Below are positions 16,698-29,366 of a DNA stretch of 64,000 nucleotides, in pieces. The stretch is taken from positions 760,015 through 824,014 of the forward strand of contig NZ_MCIF01000002.1 in NCBI RefSeq assembly GCF_003268475.1, read 5' to 3'. Position 1 is the stretch's first letter. Each line of letters begins with the position of its first letter. The position numbers and the translations under genes are program-made. This DNA comes from Thermogemmatispora tikiterensis. Its GTDB lineage: Bacteria > Chloroflexota > Ktedonobacteria > Ktedonobacterales > Ktedonobacteraceae. The notes beneath the pieces are model-generated. The model had not been told where the DNA came from, ran no database searches, and was given only the letters and a program-made list of their open reading frames with translations.

Positions 16698-17492
16698 ATG
16701 TTAACGAAACGCATCATTCCCTGCCTGGATGTAGCCGCGGGGCGTGTCGTAAAAGGGGTGAACTTCCTCAACCTGCGCGACGCCGGCGACCCGGTCGAGC
16801 TGGCGGCCTTCTACAACGCCGAGGGAGCAGATGAGCTGGTCTTTCTCGACATCACGGCCTCCTACGAGCAACGCAAGACTATGCTCGATGTGGTCGCCCG
16901 AACAGCTGAGCAGGTCTTTATTCCGGTAACAGTCGGCGGAGGCATCCGCAGCGTGGAGGACATTCGCGCCACCCTGGGGGCGGGGGCTGATAAGACCTCG
17001 TTGAATACTGCGGCGGTACAGCAGCCCGAGCTGCTGCGCGAGGGAGCCGAACAGTTTGGCTCCCAATGCATTGTGCTCGCCATCGATGCCCGTAGCAATC
17101 CCGCCATGCCCAGTGGTTACGAGGTCTACATTCATGGAGGCCGTACACCAACGGGCCTCGATGCTATTGATTGGGCCCGCCGCGGCGTCGAGCTGGGCGC
17201 GGGCGAGATCCTGCTGACCAGCATGGACCGCGATGGAACGCAGCAGGGGTATGATCTCACCCTGACAGCCCGCATCACGCAGGCCGTCAACGTCCCGGTG
17301 ATCGCTTCGGGCGGCGTTGGAACGCTTGAGCATCTCTATGAGGGGCTGACCAGCGGGGGCGCCGATGCTGTGCTCGCCGCTTCGATTTTTCACTTTGGCC
17401 AGTATCGCATCGCCGATGCCAAGCGCTACCTGCGCGAGCGCGGGGTGGCTGTGCGCTGGGATGAGGCAGGCAGAGGAGGAGAAGCACGATGA
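16698..17492 (+). CDS. hisF: Imidazole glycerol phosphate synthase, cyclase subunit
   Basis: HisF converts PRFAR and HisH-derived ammonia to imidazole glycerol phosphate and AICAR. The sequence starts [19 protein letters not shown] (catalytic Asp11 equivalent), with [11 protein letters not shown] near residue 80, [14 protein letters not shown] near 178 (second catalytic Asp) and [14 protein letters not shown] near 202. AAAGGAAGG lies before the ATG at 16698; the frame upstream to 16668 is not needed. The stop overlaps the hisI start by four bases. Confidence 0.97.
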   Translation: MLTKRIIPCLDVAAGRVVKGVNFLNLRDAGDPVELAAFYNAEGADELVFLDITASYEQRKTMLDVVARTAEQVFIPVTVGGGIRSVEDIRATLGAGADKTSLNTAAVQQPELLREGAEQFGSQCIVLAIDARSNPAMPSGYEVYIHGGRTPTGLDAIDWARRGVELGAGEILLTSMDRDGTQQGYDLTLTARITQAVNVPVIASGGVGTLEHLYEGLTSGGADAVLAASIFHFGQYRIADAKRYLRERGVAVRWDEAGRGGEAR

Positions 17493-18484
17493 CGCTCAGG
17501 TTTGACCGCCAGGGATTGATGCCGGCGGTCATTCAGGATGACGAGAGCAACGAGGTACTGATGGTGGCCTTCATGAATGAAGAGGCTCTGCGCCTGACGC
17601 GCGAGACCGGCTATACCCACTTCTATAGCCGCTCACGCCAGAAGATCTGGCGCAAGGGCGAGCAATCTGGGCACAGGCAGCAGGTGCGCGCCATCTTCGT
17701 CAATTGCGAAGAGAATAGTCTGCTGATCCGCGTCGTCCAAGAGGGCGGAGCGGCCTGCCATGAAGGCTATCGCAGCTGCTACTACCGTCGTCTGCTTCCT
17801 GACGATCGCTACGAGGTGGTGGCGAGCCGGGTCTTCGATCCGGCGGCAGTTTATGGTCGTCCTACCCCGCAGACGCAGCCGGTGACGGACCTGCAGCAGA
17901 GCCAACAGGAGGCCTCGCCGGAGGAGGTGAGTAGGGGAGGGAAGGCCGAGGCAGACGAAGCCGTAAGCAGGCAACTGGAGAGGCTGCTGCGTCAGCTCTA
18001 CACAGCTTACCAGTATCTGCGCGACCACGATCTGAGCGAGCAGTCACACACCTCGCGCCTGCTTCAGGAGCACAATCCAACTTACCTCCTCGGGCGGCTG
18101 GCCGATGAGCTGCAGGAGCTGATGGGCGTGCTCCAGGGAACGCATCGTCATCAGGATCTGCAGGCTGATACCATTCTGGAGGGCAGTCAGGTTGGCTACT
18201 GGCTGCTGTTGCTGGCTACAACCCACCGACTGCCGTACGAGGAGTTCCTGCCTCATCAGGCTCTGCTGGCAGGCTACCAGCAGGCCGTTGGCGAGGAGCA
18301 GGCCGTTGAGCAGCAGCAAGCCTGCTTGAGTGCGCTGGCGACCGCCGAGCCTCCCCGTCTCATCGAGGGCCTGCGGCTCGGCTTTGCTCTCATCGGACGG
18401 GCCTGCGCCCTGGCCGGTCTCAGCCCTCTGGAGCCAGCGCGCGACGACCTGGAGCAAATGCGCCGCAAAGGTCTGGTCTCTTAA
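17489..18484 (+). CDS. hisI: Phosphoribosyl-AMP cyclohydrolase with divergent HisE-like C-terminal domain
   Basis: Residues 1-130 are His[32 protein letters not shown] and the zinc cysteines in VNCEEN and ACHEGYRSC. After a polar linker (about 135-170) a helical domain follows. [22 protein letters not shown] and [15 protein letters not shown] line up with the SYT..LL, EExxE and ExxDLLYHLL segments of HisE (phosphoribosyl-ATP pyrophosphatase). The last acidic ligand is Gln in EGSQ instead of Asp, and the domain is longer (331 aa total against about 200-220 for HisIE). No separate hisE is in the window. The cyclohydrolase half is certain; activity of the C-terminal half is not. Confidence 0.9.
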   Translation: MTLRFDRQGLMPAVIQDDESNEVLMVAFMNEEALRLTRETGYTHFYSRSRQKIWRKGEQSGHRQQVRAIFVNCEENSLLIRVVQEGGAACHEGYRSCYYRRLLPDDRYEVVASRVFDPAAVYGRPTPQTQPVTDLQQSQQEASPEEVSRGGKAEADEAVSRQLERLLRQLYTAYQYLRDHDLSEQSHTSRLLQEHNPTYLLGRLADELQELMGVLQGTHRHQDLQADTILEGSQVGYWLLLLATTHRLPYEEFLPHQALLAGYQQAVGEEQAVEQQQACLSALATAEPPRLIEGLRLGFALIGRACALAGLSPLEPARDDLEQMRRKGLVS

Positions 18485-18551
18485 GCCGAGATAGATCAGC
18501 GCCAGGCTACTCAGCGCTTGATGGGGGAAGGCGAGGAAAAGAGGCTGGAGA

Positions 18552-19556
18552 TCAGACACCGGCTTGGCCGCGCAGGCGCAGATAACTACCTCGTTTAGCC
18601 TTGTGCAACACAGCCTGCTGCAGTGCCGCCAGCTCCCCATCGAGCGTCGAGCAGCGGACCAGACTGCCATCCTCCAGCAGCACCAGCGGATCAACCATAC
18701 GCGGCTTCACACGAGCATAGACATCAAAAGGCTGGTCTGCCGAGACCTCCATCACCTCCAGACCAGGCCGCAGCCAGCTCAGACAGCGTGCGATCTCCGG
18801 ATGAGCTGCCTGACGGAGCCGGGCTAACAGGTCGGCATCCTCCGAGAACAGATCCTCCTCGCGCAGCACGCCCTCGTCCAAGGCCAGGCGCAAGGCTCGT
18901 GCCAGTTGATAGTCGGCAAACATCTCCAACGGATGCATAAACAGTTCCGTCACCAGACGCACATACTGGCGCACAAACCAGATGGCCGCCTCGCGCCCGG
19001 CCACGACCATGCGCCCTTCCCGCACGCGGAGCGTCTGCAGAAAGCGCTTCACGTCAGCCTGCGTCAGATAGCCCGCATGCCACAGATCGCGCAGCGTATA
19101 ATCCACCCGATCGGCGCACAGCTCAGGGGCTGGTTGCTCCAAAAGCGGCCAGCGCTCAAAAGCCAGAATCCGCTTCAGGTCCAGCCCGGAGGAATGCAGA
19201 AGCGCAGGGAGATCCGAACGCTCAATCACCTGGCGCAGGTGTTGCTCATGATAGTCCTCATCGTAGCAGGCAAACAAATAGTCTGCTACATGGGAGAAGG
19301 CGGTATGAGAGACGTCATGTAACAGGCCGGCCAGCTGCTCTTCCAGGCTGCCCCCGAGGAGGCGAATCAACAGCATCACCCCCACGGAGTGCTCATAGCG
19401 CGTCGTATCACGCCCCTCGCGCACCAGATAAGAGGCCCCTGCCTGATGGATTCCCTTCAAACGCTGCAACGCCGCTGAGTTGAGCACCGCCAGCAGCACA
19501 GGCTCGCTGAGCCGCTGCTCACCCAGTAACGGATCACGGACCAGCTCTTCTGCCAC
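18552..19556 (-). CDS. HD-domain phosphohydrolase (SAMHD1/dGTPase-like)
   Basis: A 334-residue HD protein. The first metal His is in TRYEHSVGV near residue 55, the HD pair is in GLLHDVSHTAFSHV near 80, and ELCADRVDYTLRD near 145 supplies the last Asp. This spacing matches the SAMHD1/YwfO-type group, which hydrolyses dNTPs or other nucleotide phosphates. The start is GTG at 19556 with AGGAGC nine bases upstream. It is convergent with hisI (68-base gap), so it is not part of the his operon. The C-terminal 100 residues look like the family's mixed alpha/beta region. The substrate is not predictable. Confidence 0.85.
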   Translation of the reverse strand: MAEELVRDPLLGEQRLSEPVLLAVLNSAALQRLKGIHQAGASYLVREGRDTTRYEHSVGVMLLIRLLGGSLEEQLAGLLHDVSHTAFSHVADYLFACYDEDYHEQHLRQVIERSDLPALLHSSGLDLKRILAFERWPLLEQPAPELCADRVDYTLRDLWHAGYLTQADVKRFLQTLRVREGRMVVAGREAAIWFVRQYVRLVTELFMHPLEMFADYQLARALRLALDEGVLREEDLFSEDADLLARLRQAAHPEIARCLSWLRPGLEVMEVSADQPFDVYARVKPRMVDPLVLLEDGSLVRCSTLDGELAALQQAVLHKAKRGSYLRLRGQAGV

Positions 19557-19795
19557 GCTCTATCTGCTCCTTCCGTGCTTGCGCCGCTCGCTCTTGCCTC
19601 AAGCCTCCCTTCTCCGTCTCCTGTAACCTGCCCGTCGCTGGAACCCACTCCTGTTCTCCCCCCGCCCCCTTGGGCAGGCCGGGAAGCTGGCAAAAGAACA
19701 GAGGTACTGTTAACTATAGCACCTCACCTCTCTCTTTGCCAGGCTAGCAAAGGCAACCTTCCTTGCCTGCCGGCAGCGGCCAGGACGGAGTCGAC

Positions 19796-21019
19796 TCAGG
19801 CAACCCAATAATGCAAGGTAAAGAGCAGGGCATTCAACGCAAACAGAGGAGCGCAGAAGCCCCCGTAGATCAGGTCGAGGCTGGGAAAGCGCTTGCTCCA
19901 GCGCGCCAGCACCAGAAAGAGCGGGAAGGCCATCATCATATAGCGTGGCTGCGAAGCCAGCGTCTCCCCGCTGTTCAGCGGGAAGCAGAGAGCAAAAAGC
20001 ACCAGACCTAACGAGAAGAAACGGTACACTATAGGCAGCTGACGCCAGCCGACCACCAGCACCCCCAGCGGCAGCAAGGTAAAGAGCAGGTCCATGAGAT
20101 TGCGTACCGCCATCTCAGTATGCAAGGGACCTGCCAGTAAGGCTCCCAGAGCTGGCCCGAAGGCCTCCCAGGGCAGTTCAAACTGTCGCCCCCAGACCGT
20201 GCGCTCCATACGGCTGTAGATGAACGGGTCGCCGAAGCGCACTCCAAGATAGACCATATAGGCCGCCAGAGCCGCCGGAATGACGAGGGCTGGCAGAGCG
20301 GCCAGCAAGCGTCGTAGCCAGAGACGCCACGGCTGAGACGCCGCGGTCTCGCCCACATCTGCCGACAGTCGGAGAGCGAGCCAGAAGTGTTCCACATAGA
20401 AGAACAAGAAGGGCACCAGCAAGACGATCGCCGTCGAGCGGGTTAGAGCGGCGACGCCCCCCAGTAGGCCCGCCAGCCACCAGCGCCACAGCGCCTTCCC
20501 CTGCAGCAGAAGGAAGATCGCCAGAGTGAGCAGCAGGAAGAGAGATTCGCTGTAGCCGGCGAAGAAAAAGATCGCGTAGGCGTAGAAGGTCAGGTACCAG
20601 AGCGCCTTACGGGCCTGGAGCGGATCGAAATCCAGACCCTCTCGGACCAGAACATAGAGCAGAATGAGGGATATGAAGAAGAAGAGATTCGAGAGCAGGA
20701 GTTCCGACAGCAAGAACGACAGTGGGAAACGGTTTCCCAGCACAGCGGCGCCGAGGCGGATCAGCCAGGGCCAGAGCGGGAAAAAGGCCACATCGGCCAC
20801 GGAGCGATAGCCCACATGCGCGATGCGCCCGAAGGCATCAGCATCCCAGTGATACCAGCCGAGCAAGCAGAAACGCAGCCCGTTGTTCACACAAGGGATC
20901 GAGGCCATATTTCTGGGGCGGAGCAGGACCCCCCCAACATAAGTGATCAAGAGCAGCGAGAGGCGACTGAGTCCAAAGACCCAAACCGCCTCTTTCCACG
21001 CAGATCGCAGCGTACCCAT
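19796..21019 (-). CDS. PIG-V-like polytopic mannosyltransferase
   Basis: This 407-residue integral membrane protein has about ten hydrophobic helices. The first outer loop contains WYHWDADAFGRIAHVGY, and FFPLWPWLIRL follows near residue 80, both characteristic of the GPI mannosyltransferase 2 (PIG-V, GT-C) family. RYMMMAFPLFLVLA near residue 370 is also typical. GT-C enzymes use lipid-linked sugars on the outer face of the membrane; bacterial members probably mannosylate lipids or proteins. The ATG at 21019 is followed directly by a basic segment and the first helix. 239 bases without a gene separate it from the HD gene. Confidence 0.75.
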   Translation of the reverse strand: MGTLRSAWKEAVWVFGLSRLSLLLITYVGGVLLRPRNMASIPCVNNGLRFCLLGWYHWDADAFGRIAHVGYRSVADVAFFPLWPWLIRLGAAVLGNRFPLSFLLSELLLSNLFFFISLILLYVLVREGLDFDPLQARKALWYLTFYAYAIFFFAGYSESLFLLLTLAIFLLLQGKALWRWWLAGLLGGVAALTRSTAIVLLVPFLFFYVEHFWLALRLSADVGETAASQPWRLWLRRLLAALPALVIPAALAAYMVYLGVRFGDPFIYSRMERTVWGRQFELPWEAFGPALGALLAGPLHTEMAVRNLMDLLFTLLPLGVLVVGWRQLPIVYRFFSLGLVLFALCFPLNSGETLASQPRYMMMAFPLFLVLARWSKRFPSLDLIYGGFCAPLFALNALLFTLHYWVA

Positions 21020-21206
21020 TGCAGTGTTCTCAGACCATACCCGTATTTCACAGTTGAGCTTGGCTCACCGTTGCTTAGGAACGGTTGAGGAAGCGGTCTG
21101 GTACTGAGCTAAACCGATCAGGCTATACCGACCTGCGTTATAAGCGATTCTGGCCTGGCAGGCCAGGCTGAGGGGTTCAGCGAGCCTACCAGGCCAGCGA
21201 GCCGAG

Positions 21207-24200
21207 CTAGTGTCTGAGAGCGGAGGATGGCGAGGCCGCGATGATCACCTGGACCGTGTAGCCCTCCAGCTTGCGCGGCGAGGTAGGGGAGAGCGTCTCC
21301 CGATAGAGTTCGCCAGGCCGCGGCTCAGCGATTGGCGTCGTCTCAATGTGCAAACTATCGGCGAGCGTCTCCTCCTGCAGCTCGGCGGCATGGCGCTGCA
21401 CTATTGCCGCCAGCTCCTCATCGGCGCAGAGGGTCAGCTGGATATGGTCCTCGATCTTCAGATTGGCCCGCTTGCGCATGTCCTGGATATAGTGCGTCAG
21501 ATCGCGGATCAGCCCCTCCTCGCGCAGTTCGGGCGTAATCGTCGTCTCCAGGACCACCACCGCGCCACGCTCCTCAGCGGTGACGTAGCCGGGGCGAGCA
21601 GTAGCGATAACCTCCACCTCGTCTGGCGTCAAGGTAATCTCGCGGCCCTCGACCGTCAGCGTCAAGACGCCCTGCTCGCGCAGCTGGCGAGCGGCTTCGC
21701 TGGCAGCGTGCGCGTCCAGACCCTTCAACATTGCCAGAATCTTCTGCACCAGTGGCCCATACTTCGGTCCCAGGACCCGCGCCTGGGCACGCAGGGTATA
21801 GGCCAGCATCTCGCTATCGTCGCTGAGCAGCTCCAGGCGCTTGATATTCAGCTCTTCCAGCACCTGATCCTTCAGACGCAGCACCGCCTCCTGCTCGGCC
21901 TGCGATGGCAGGCGCACATAGAGCGTATTGAGCGGCTGGCGCACGCGGATCTGCGCCTTCTCGCGGGCGGCGCGACCCAGGCCGACCACGCGCATCACCA
22001 GGTGCGTATCCTGTGTCAGGGCCTCATCGATCAGCTCCTGGCGGGCCTGGGGCCAATCGCACAGATGCACACTGAGAGGCGCCTCCTGTTGAACGCTGCG
22101 CACCAGGTTCTGATAGAGGCTCTCTGAGAAGAACGGCACAAAAGGAGCCAGCAGGGTCACCAATGTGGTCAGGCATTCGTAGAGCGTCAGATAGGCGCCA
22201 AGTTTATCGTCATCGAGCTCGGACTTCCAGATGCGCTCACGGCTGCGGCGTAGATACCAGTTCGACAGATGCTCGATGAAGTTTTGGAGAGACTCCGTAG
22301 CATGGGCGCTATCGTAGCGTTCCAGGCTGGCGGTCACCTCCAGAATCGTCTGTTGCAGCTCCGAGAGAATCCAGCGATCCAGATTGCTGCGCCGCTCCAC
22401 GGCCAGCTGATAGCGCGTCGGATCGAAGCTGTCGATATTGGCATAGGTCACAAAGAACCAGTAGATGTTCCAGACCTTATCGAGGGCGCGACGCACCAGC
22501 ATCCACTTCTCGCTCAGGCGCACCGGAACGCCCTCGCGGGCGGCTCGTTCGACGTCCTCCCGACTAGGGATACGCGGGAAGCGCAGGTTCTGCTCGGGGT
22601 CCTGACTGGTATAGAGCCAGCGCATCGTATCGGCGCCCACGCGCTCGGCGGCATCGTCGAAGTCGATGGCATTGCCCTTCGACTTGTGCATAATCTCGCC
22701 ATCCTCATCGAGAACGGTTGCGTAACCGAGCAAGGTTTTAAAGGGCGTCGTACTCTCCAGAACCGTGCTCATCACCAGGAGAGCGTAGAACCAGTTCTTG
22801 AACTGGCCCGGGAAGGACTCCGTCACGAAGTCTGCCGGGAACCACTGGCGCCAGTAGTCGCGATTGTGGCGGTAGTCCAGCGTTGAGAAAGGCACGATGC
22901 CAGCATCCAGCCAGGGATTGCCCACATCCTTGATGCGCGAGACCAGGGCCCCGCATTGCCGGCAACGGATCTTGACGGCATCGATCCAGGGGCGATGCGG
23001 CGAATGGCCTTCGAACTCCTCCCAGCCCTCGACAGCGCGCTCGCGCAGCTCCTCCTTGCTGCCGATGACCTCGAAAGTACCACACTGCTGGCACTCATAG
23101 ATCGGCAGTGCCAGCCCCCAATAGCGCTTCTTCGAGATCATCCAGTCGTCCATGTTGCGCAGCCAGTCCAGCTCGCGCTCCAGGCCAAAGGCCGGAATCC
23201 AGGTGACCTGGCGAGCGACCTCCATGATCTCGTAGCGCAGCTGCTCCATTGAGATATACCACTCGTCGACCAGGCGGAAGATCAACTCAGTCTTGCAGCG
23301 CCAGCAGACTGGATAGCGGTGACGATAGTTCTGAGAGCGATAGAGGAGGCCCTTCTGGGCCAGATTCTCGGCGACGGGCCGTGCCACTTCCGAGACCGAC
23401 TGGCCAGTGAGCCAGTCATAGCCCTCGACATAGACGCCAAATTCATCGACTGGGGCCAGAACCGCCAGGTCGAACTCCTTGGAGAGGGCGAAGTCCTCAC
23501 GACCGCAGCCTGGAGCGATATGGACGATGCCCGTTCCCTCGCTGGCGCTGACCTCCTTCCAGGGGATGACGCGATGGCTCACGCCCTGAGCGGCGGGCAG
23601 CTCATCGAAAGGACCGCGGTAGCTCCAGCCCACCAGCTGCTCGCCCTTGAGGCGCTCCAGAACACGATACTCGCCCTTATCGCGTCCGCGCAGCTCCCGC
23701 AGCAAGTTCAGGCGCTCCTCCGCCAGATAGAAGATCTGCCCATCCTGCTCGACTTTGACGTAGGTCAATTCGGGATGGACCGCGGCGGCCACGTTGGCGG
23801 CCAGTGTCCAGGGGGTGGTTGTCCAGACCAGCAGGAACTCCCCCGGGCGCTCGACCAGCGGGAAGAGCACATACAGACTCAGATGGCTGACCTCATGCCA
23901 GTCCTCCGAGAGCGTCTCCATATTGGAGATGCCGGTACCGCAGCGAGGGCACCAGGTCATGACATCGTGCCCTTTGTAGATCAGGCCACGCTCGTAGCAG
24001 CGCTTCAAGAAGTGCCAGATCGTATAGTTATTTTCGTCGGAAAGCGTGTAGTAGTCGTTGCCCCAGTCCATCCAATAGCCCAGCCGGATCGACTGCTCGG
24101 TGATACGGCGGGCGAAGCGGAAGACGCGCTCCTTGCACAGCTCGACAAAGCGCGCGATGCCAAACTGTTCAATTTCCCGCTTGTTCTTGAGGCCCAGCTC

Positions 24201-24521
24201 CTGCTCGACATTGACCTCCACCCACAAGCCCTGGCAGTCAAAACCGTTCTGGTAGCGCTGCCGGTAGCCCTGCATGGTCTTGAAACGCTGGAAGAGATCC
24301 TTATAGGTACGGCCCCAGGCATGATGGACGCCCATCGGGTTGTTGGCAGTCATTGGGCCATCGAGAAAGGAATATTGCCTGTCGCTCTGATCGTTGCGGT
24401 GCACGTAGCGCTGGAGCACGCCGTTCTCATCCCACCAGCGCTGAATCTCGTGCTCCAGCGCTGGATAGTCAACACGGTCAGCCGCGATCACTGGCCGAAA
24501 GACACTTGCTTCACCTGACAC
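21207..24521 (-). CDS. ileS: Isoleucyl-tRNA synthetase, long (eukaryote-like) type
   Basis: IleRS charges tRNA-Ile and edits valine. The HIGH-equivalent is in PMTANNPMGVHHAWGRT near residue 65, the KMSKS-equivalent is MHKSKGNAID near 618, and an editing CP1 domain with VWTTTPWTLAANVAAAVHPE is near 240. CxxC pairs are present (CPRCG, CWRCK, CQQCG, CRQCG), as in type 2 enzymes. The frame is open to a GTG at 24542. I prefer the GTG at 24521 because GAGGAGG lies exactly eight bases before it, and the upstream GTG would put that site inside the coding region. Type 2 IleRS is known for mupirocin tolerance. It shows no T-box of its own. Confidence 0.95.
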   Translation of the reverse strand: MSGEASVFRPVIAADRVDYPALEHEIQRWWDENGVLQRYVHRNDQSDRQYSFLDGPMTANNPMGVHHAWGRTYKDLFQRFKTMQGYRQRYQNGFDCQGLWVEVNVEQELGLKNKREIEQFGIARFVELCKERVFRFARRITEQSIRLGYWMDWGNDYYTLSDENNYTIWHFLKRCYERGLIYKGHDVMTWCPRCGTGISNMETLSEDWHEVSHLSLYVLFPLVERPGEFLLVWTTTPWTLAANVAAAVHPELTYVKVEQDGQIFYLAEERLNLLRELRGRDKGEYRVLERLKGEQLVGWSYRGPFDELPAAQGVSHRVIPWKEVSASEGTGIVHIAPGCGREDFALSKEFDLAVLAPVDEFGVYVEGYDWLTGQSVSEVARPVAENLAQKGLLYRSQNYRHRYPVCWRCKTELIFRLVDEWYISMEQLRYEIMEVARQVTWIPAFGLERELDWLRNMDDWMISKKRYWGLALPIYECQQCGTFEVIGSKEELRERAVEGWEEFEGHSPHRPWIDAVKIRCRQCGALVSRIKDVGNPWLDAGIVPFSTLDYRHNRDYWRQWFPADFVTESFPGQFKNWFYALLVMSTVLESTTPFKTLLGYATVLDEDGEIMHKSKGNAIDFDDAAERVGADTMRWLYTSQDPEQNLRFPRIPSREDVERAAREGVPVRLSEKWMLVRRALDKVWNIYWFFVTYANIDSFDPTRYQLAVERRSNLDRWILSELQQTILEVTASLERYDSAHATESLQNFIEHLSNWYLRRSRERIWKSELDDDKLGAYLTLYECLTTLVTLLAPFVPFFSESLYQNLVRSVQQEAPLSVHLCDWPQARQELIDEALTQDTHLVMRVVGLGRAAREKAQIRVRQPLNTLYVRLPSQAEQEAVLRLKDQVLEELNIKRLELLSDDSEMLAYTLRAQARVLGPKYGPLVQKILAMLKGLDAHAASEAARQLREQGVLTLTVEGREITLTPDEVEVIATARPGYVTAEERGAVVVLETTITPELREEGLIRDLTHYIQDMRKRANLKIEDHIQLTLCADEELAAIVQRHAAELQEETLADSLHIETTPIAEPRPGELYRETLSPTSPRKLEGYTVQVIIAASPSSALRH

Positions 24522-24861
24522 GTCAGCTTCCTCCTCGCTCACTGACAGATTGCCTTGCCTTATCTGGCATCGGCTGGACCTGGCTCAGCCAGGTCTGGCT
24601 TTGTTGCTGCTTCCTTGTTTCTCCATTGCCCTGATGGATGGGCTTCACCCGCTCCGCTGTCCTGTTACTCTGCTGGCCGGTCGATGAGCCTTAGCGCTGG
24701 CTGACTGTGCTCCTGTGAGGCAACAGCCAGCGCGGGGGCAGCGTTCCCTCACGCGGACAATGACCTGAGTTGACCTGCTCAGACCAGACCGGCGCAGCTG
24801 CTCCTGAGAGCAGGGCGGGAGAGGGGAGGCGGACCAGGAGCCGCCGGCCCGCCCGACAGTC
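24522..24861. other. Intergenic region between alaX and ileS
   Basis: This 340-base gap holds the ileS ribosome binding site at its left end. I see no T-box core, no U-run terminator and no convincing promoter. ileS may therefore be transcribed from an unrecognised promoter or by read-through from the alaX unit. Confidence 0.4.
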
Positions 24862-25617
24862 TCATGGCAGAGCGGCGTCGGAATTGGAGCCTGATAGCTC
24901 GTCAACCAGCTGGATTTCCAGGCGCTTATTGAGTCGCCCCTTGTTCTCGGCCCGGACAATGCGGATGCCACCGACCTCCCTGGTATGGCGGACATGGGTT
25001 CCGCCGTCGGCCTGGAGATCGAGGCCAACGATCTCTACGATCCGCACTTCCTCCAGGTCTGGGGGCAAGAGGTTGGTGCGCGTACGGATCAGGTCGGGAA
25101 TGGCAAAGGCTTTCTCGCGCGGCAGGGTATAGACCCGGATAGGCAGATCGGCCTCGATGGCCTCATTGACGCGCTGCTCAATAAAAGCCAGGCGCTCTCT
25201 GGTCAGGCCCTCCATGGCGAAGTCCATGCGTGCCCGATCGGGGTACATCTGACCTCCAGTCACCGGGACGCGGAACTCCTGCCAGATCACGCCGCAGAGC
25301 AGGTGTAGAGCCGTATGCGTGCGCATCATGCGATAGCGGAAATCCCAGTCGATGCGCGCCGTTACCTCGGTGCCCACGGGAGGGGGAGGACTGTCGAGCA
25401 GGTGCCAGACCACCTCTCCCTGCTTGCGCAGGGCAATGACACTGGCCTGCTGGCGCCCGTGATCCCAGGAGAGCGTACCGCGGTCGGCCATCTGGCCTCC
25501 GCCGCCGGGATAGAAGACGGTGGCATCGAGGGCCAGCTCATCGCCCTCCGCGGCAACGACTTTGGCGCTGCATTCAAAGGTATAGCTATTCTCCAGGTAG
25601 ATCAGCTTCGTCTTCAT
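24862..25617 (-). CDS. Alanyl-tRNA editing protein, AlaX-like
   Basis: AlaX proteins are free-standing relatives of the AlaRS editing domain and deacylate Ser- or Gly-tRNA-Ala. The 251 aa protein has an N-terminal beta-barrel part with FYPGGGGQMADRGTL near residue 35 and the metal motif HTALHLL (HxxxH) near residue 100. QADGGTHVRHTREVG follows near 205; there the first residue of the usual CxxxH is Asp. The N-terminal barrel makes it the medium (AlaX-M) length. The ATG at 25617 has only a weak AGG ahead of it. A T-box leader lies 25 bases upstream, an uncommon way to control an editing factor. Confidence 0.87.
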   Translation of the reverse strand: MKTKLIYLENSYTFECSAKVVAAEGDELALDATVFYPGGGGQMADRGTLSWDHGRQQASVIALRKQGEVVWHLLDSPPPPVGTEVTARIDWDFRYRMMRTHTALHLLCGVIWQEFRVPVTGGQMYPDRARMDFAMEGLTRERLAFIEQRVNEAIEADLPIRVYTLPREKAFAIPDLIRTRTNLLPPDLEEVRIVEIVGLDLQADGGTHVRHTREVGGIRIVRAENKGRLNKRLEIQLVDELSGSNSDAALP

Positions 25618-25641
25618 CCTGCAAGCTCCGATCTCCGTATG

Positions 25642-25674
25642 AAAAAAAACCTCTCATCCGCGCAGGACGAGAGG
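25642..25674 (-). terminator. Intrinsic terminator of the alaX T-box leader
   Basis: On the minus strand CCTCTCGTCC (25674-25665) pairs with GGATGAGAGG (25659-25650), with one G-U, around a five-base loop. It is followed by eight T (25649-25642). It would stop transcription before alaX unless the T-box antiterminator forms. Confidence 0.9.
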
Positions 25675-25870
25675 ACTTCCCGTGGTACCACCCGCATTAG
25701 TCACGACTGGGCGCCCCTCACGAGCCACCCCTGGGGGGAGAGATAGCTGCGGCTCGACCCGCCCCTGTGCGCGCGCTCAGGCGCGGGGTTGCTCATCGAG
25801 CCGGCCTGGCCCATCTGGCACTCGCCGCGACTCGCTCCATGCCGCCGTCTCCCTCGATGTGATATACTAT
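25642..25870 (-). promoter_or_regulatory. T-box leader upstream of alaX
   Basis: The minus strand reads GCGGGTGGTACCACG at 25695-25681, a near-perfect T-box antiterminator sequence, directly followed by an intrinsic terminator. The leader is short. The helix CATCGAG/CTCGATG (about 25859-25853 and 25800-25794) closes a stem of about 65 nt, the only clear stem I candidate, and GC-rich hairpins follow. I could not assign a specifier codon. AlaX acts on tRNA-Ala, so an Ala specifier is the natural guess, unproven. The wider 680-base region to sucA (25871-26297) shows no gene. A TATACT preceded by TGA near 25862-25870 could be a weak plus-strand -10. Confidence 0.85.
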
Positions 25871-26297
25871 TTGTCGGTCCCCCGCCCTCAGCCTGATCGG
25901 GCCAGCGCGGTACGCATGAGCTTGTTCTGCTTGTCTCTTGCGTCTCTCAGCTCAGGCGCAGCGCCCGACTCGACTGAAGGCCGTTGCCGCGCTTCGGCAC
26001 GGAAGCGGGATCAGGATCATCGAGAGGTTGAGACAGGCGGCCCTCTCTGGTAACGGAGAGGCGCCGGCTAGCTCTACTCGCTTGCGCGTTCTGCTAGCTG
26101 CTCAGGAGTGATCTTCGGCCTGCTCCTTAGCATCCGGCTCTCACCTTGCCCGGACTCTCTGTCACCAGGGAAGCGGCCTACTGGCTCCCTCTTCGCATCT
26201 GTCTGGACTGTGCTTGTGTTCGCTCTCGGTGGATAGAGGCTACCGCGTTGAGTATGCCATATTCATCACTCTGTGTCAAGCCGCATAAAGGAAACCG

Positions 26298-29153
<2,856 letters not shown>

Positions 29154-29222
29154 CGTTGGCACCGGCAGCGGCGGAGCAAGCCAGGCCAAGGCCAGATCGA
29201 CCGGGCAGGCCATGCCTGGCGA

Positions 29223-29231
29223 TGCTATAAT
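29223..29231 (+). promoter_or_regulatory. Extended -10 promoter candidate for sucB
   Basis: TG-C-TATAAT (29223-29231) is a perfect extended -10 element in the sucA-sucB gap. No good -35 is present. It may allow sucB transcription independent of sucA. Confidence 0.4.
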
Positions 29232-29366
29232 AGGCCAGGAGAAGCCAGCGCGCTTGAAGAGCGCCAGCGCGCTGGCTCGCCTTTGGCTTTCTTCGTCCGC
29301 TGAGAAAGGTTCTGCACTCATCAGAAGCAACAGTCAGCACTGCAGCAGGAAAGGCAGAATGAGAAG

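Noticed and set aside
23319-24518. 399-residue plus-strand frame opposite ileS
   Set aside because: Antisense shadow of a clearly conserved gene; no family motif and no ribosome binding site. The same applies to 21210-22127 and 22269-22886.
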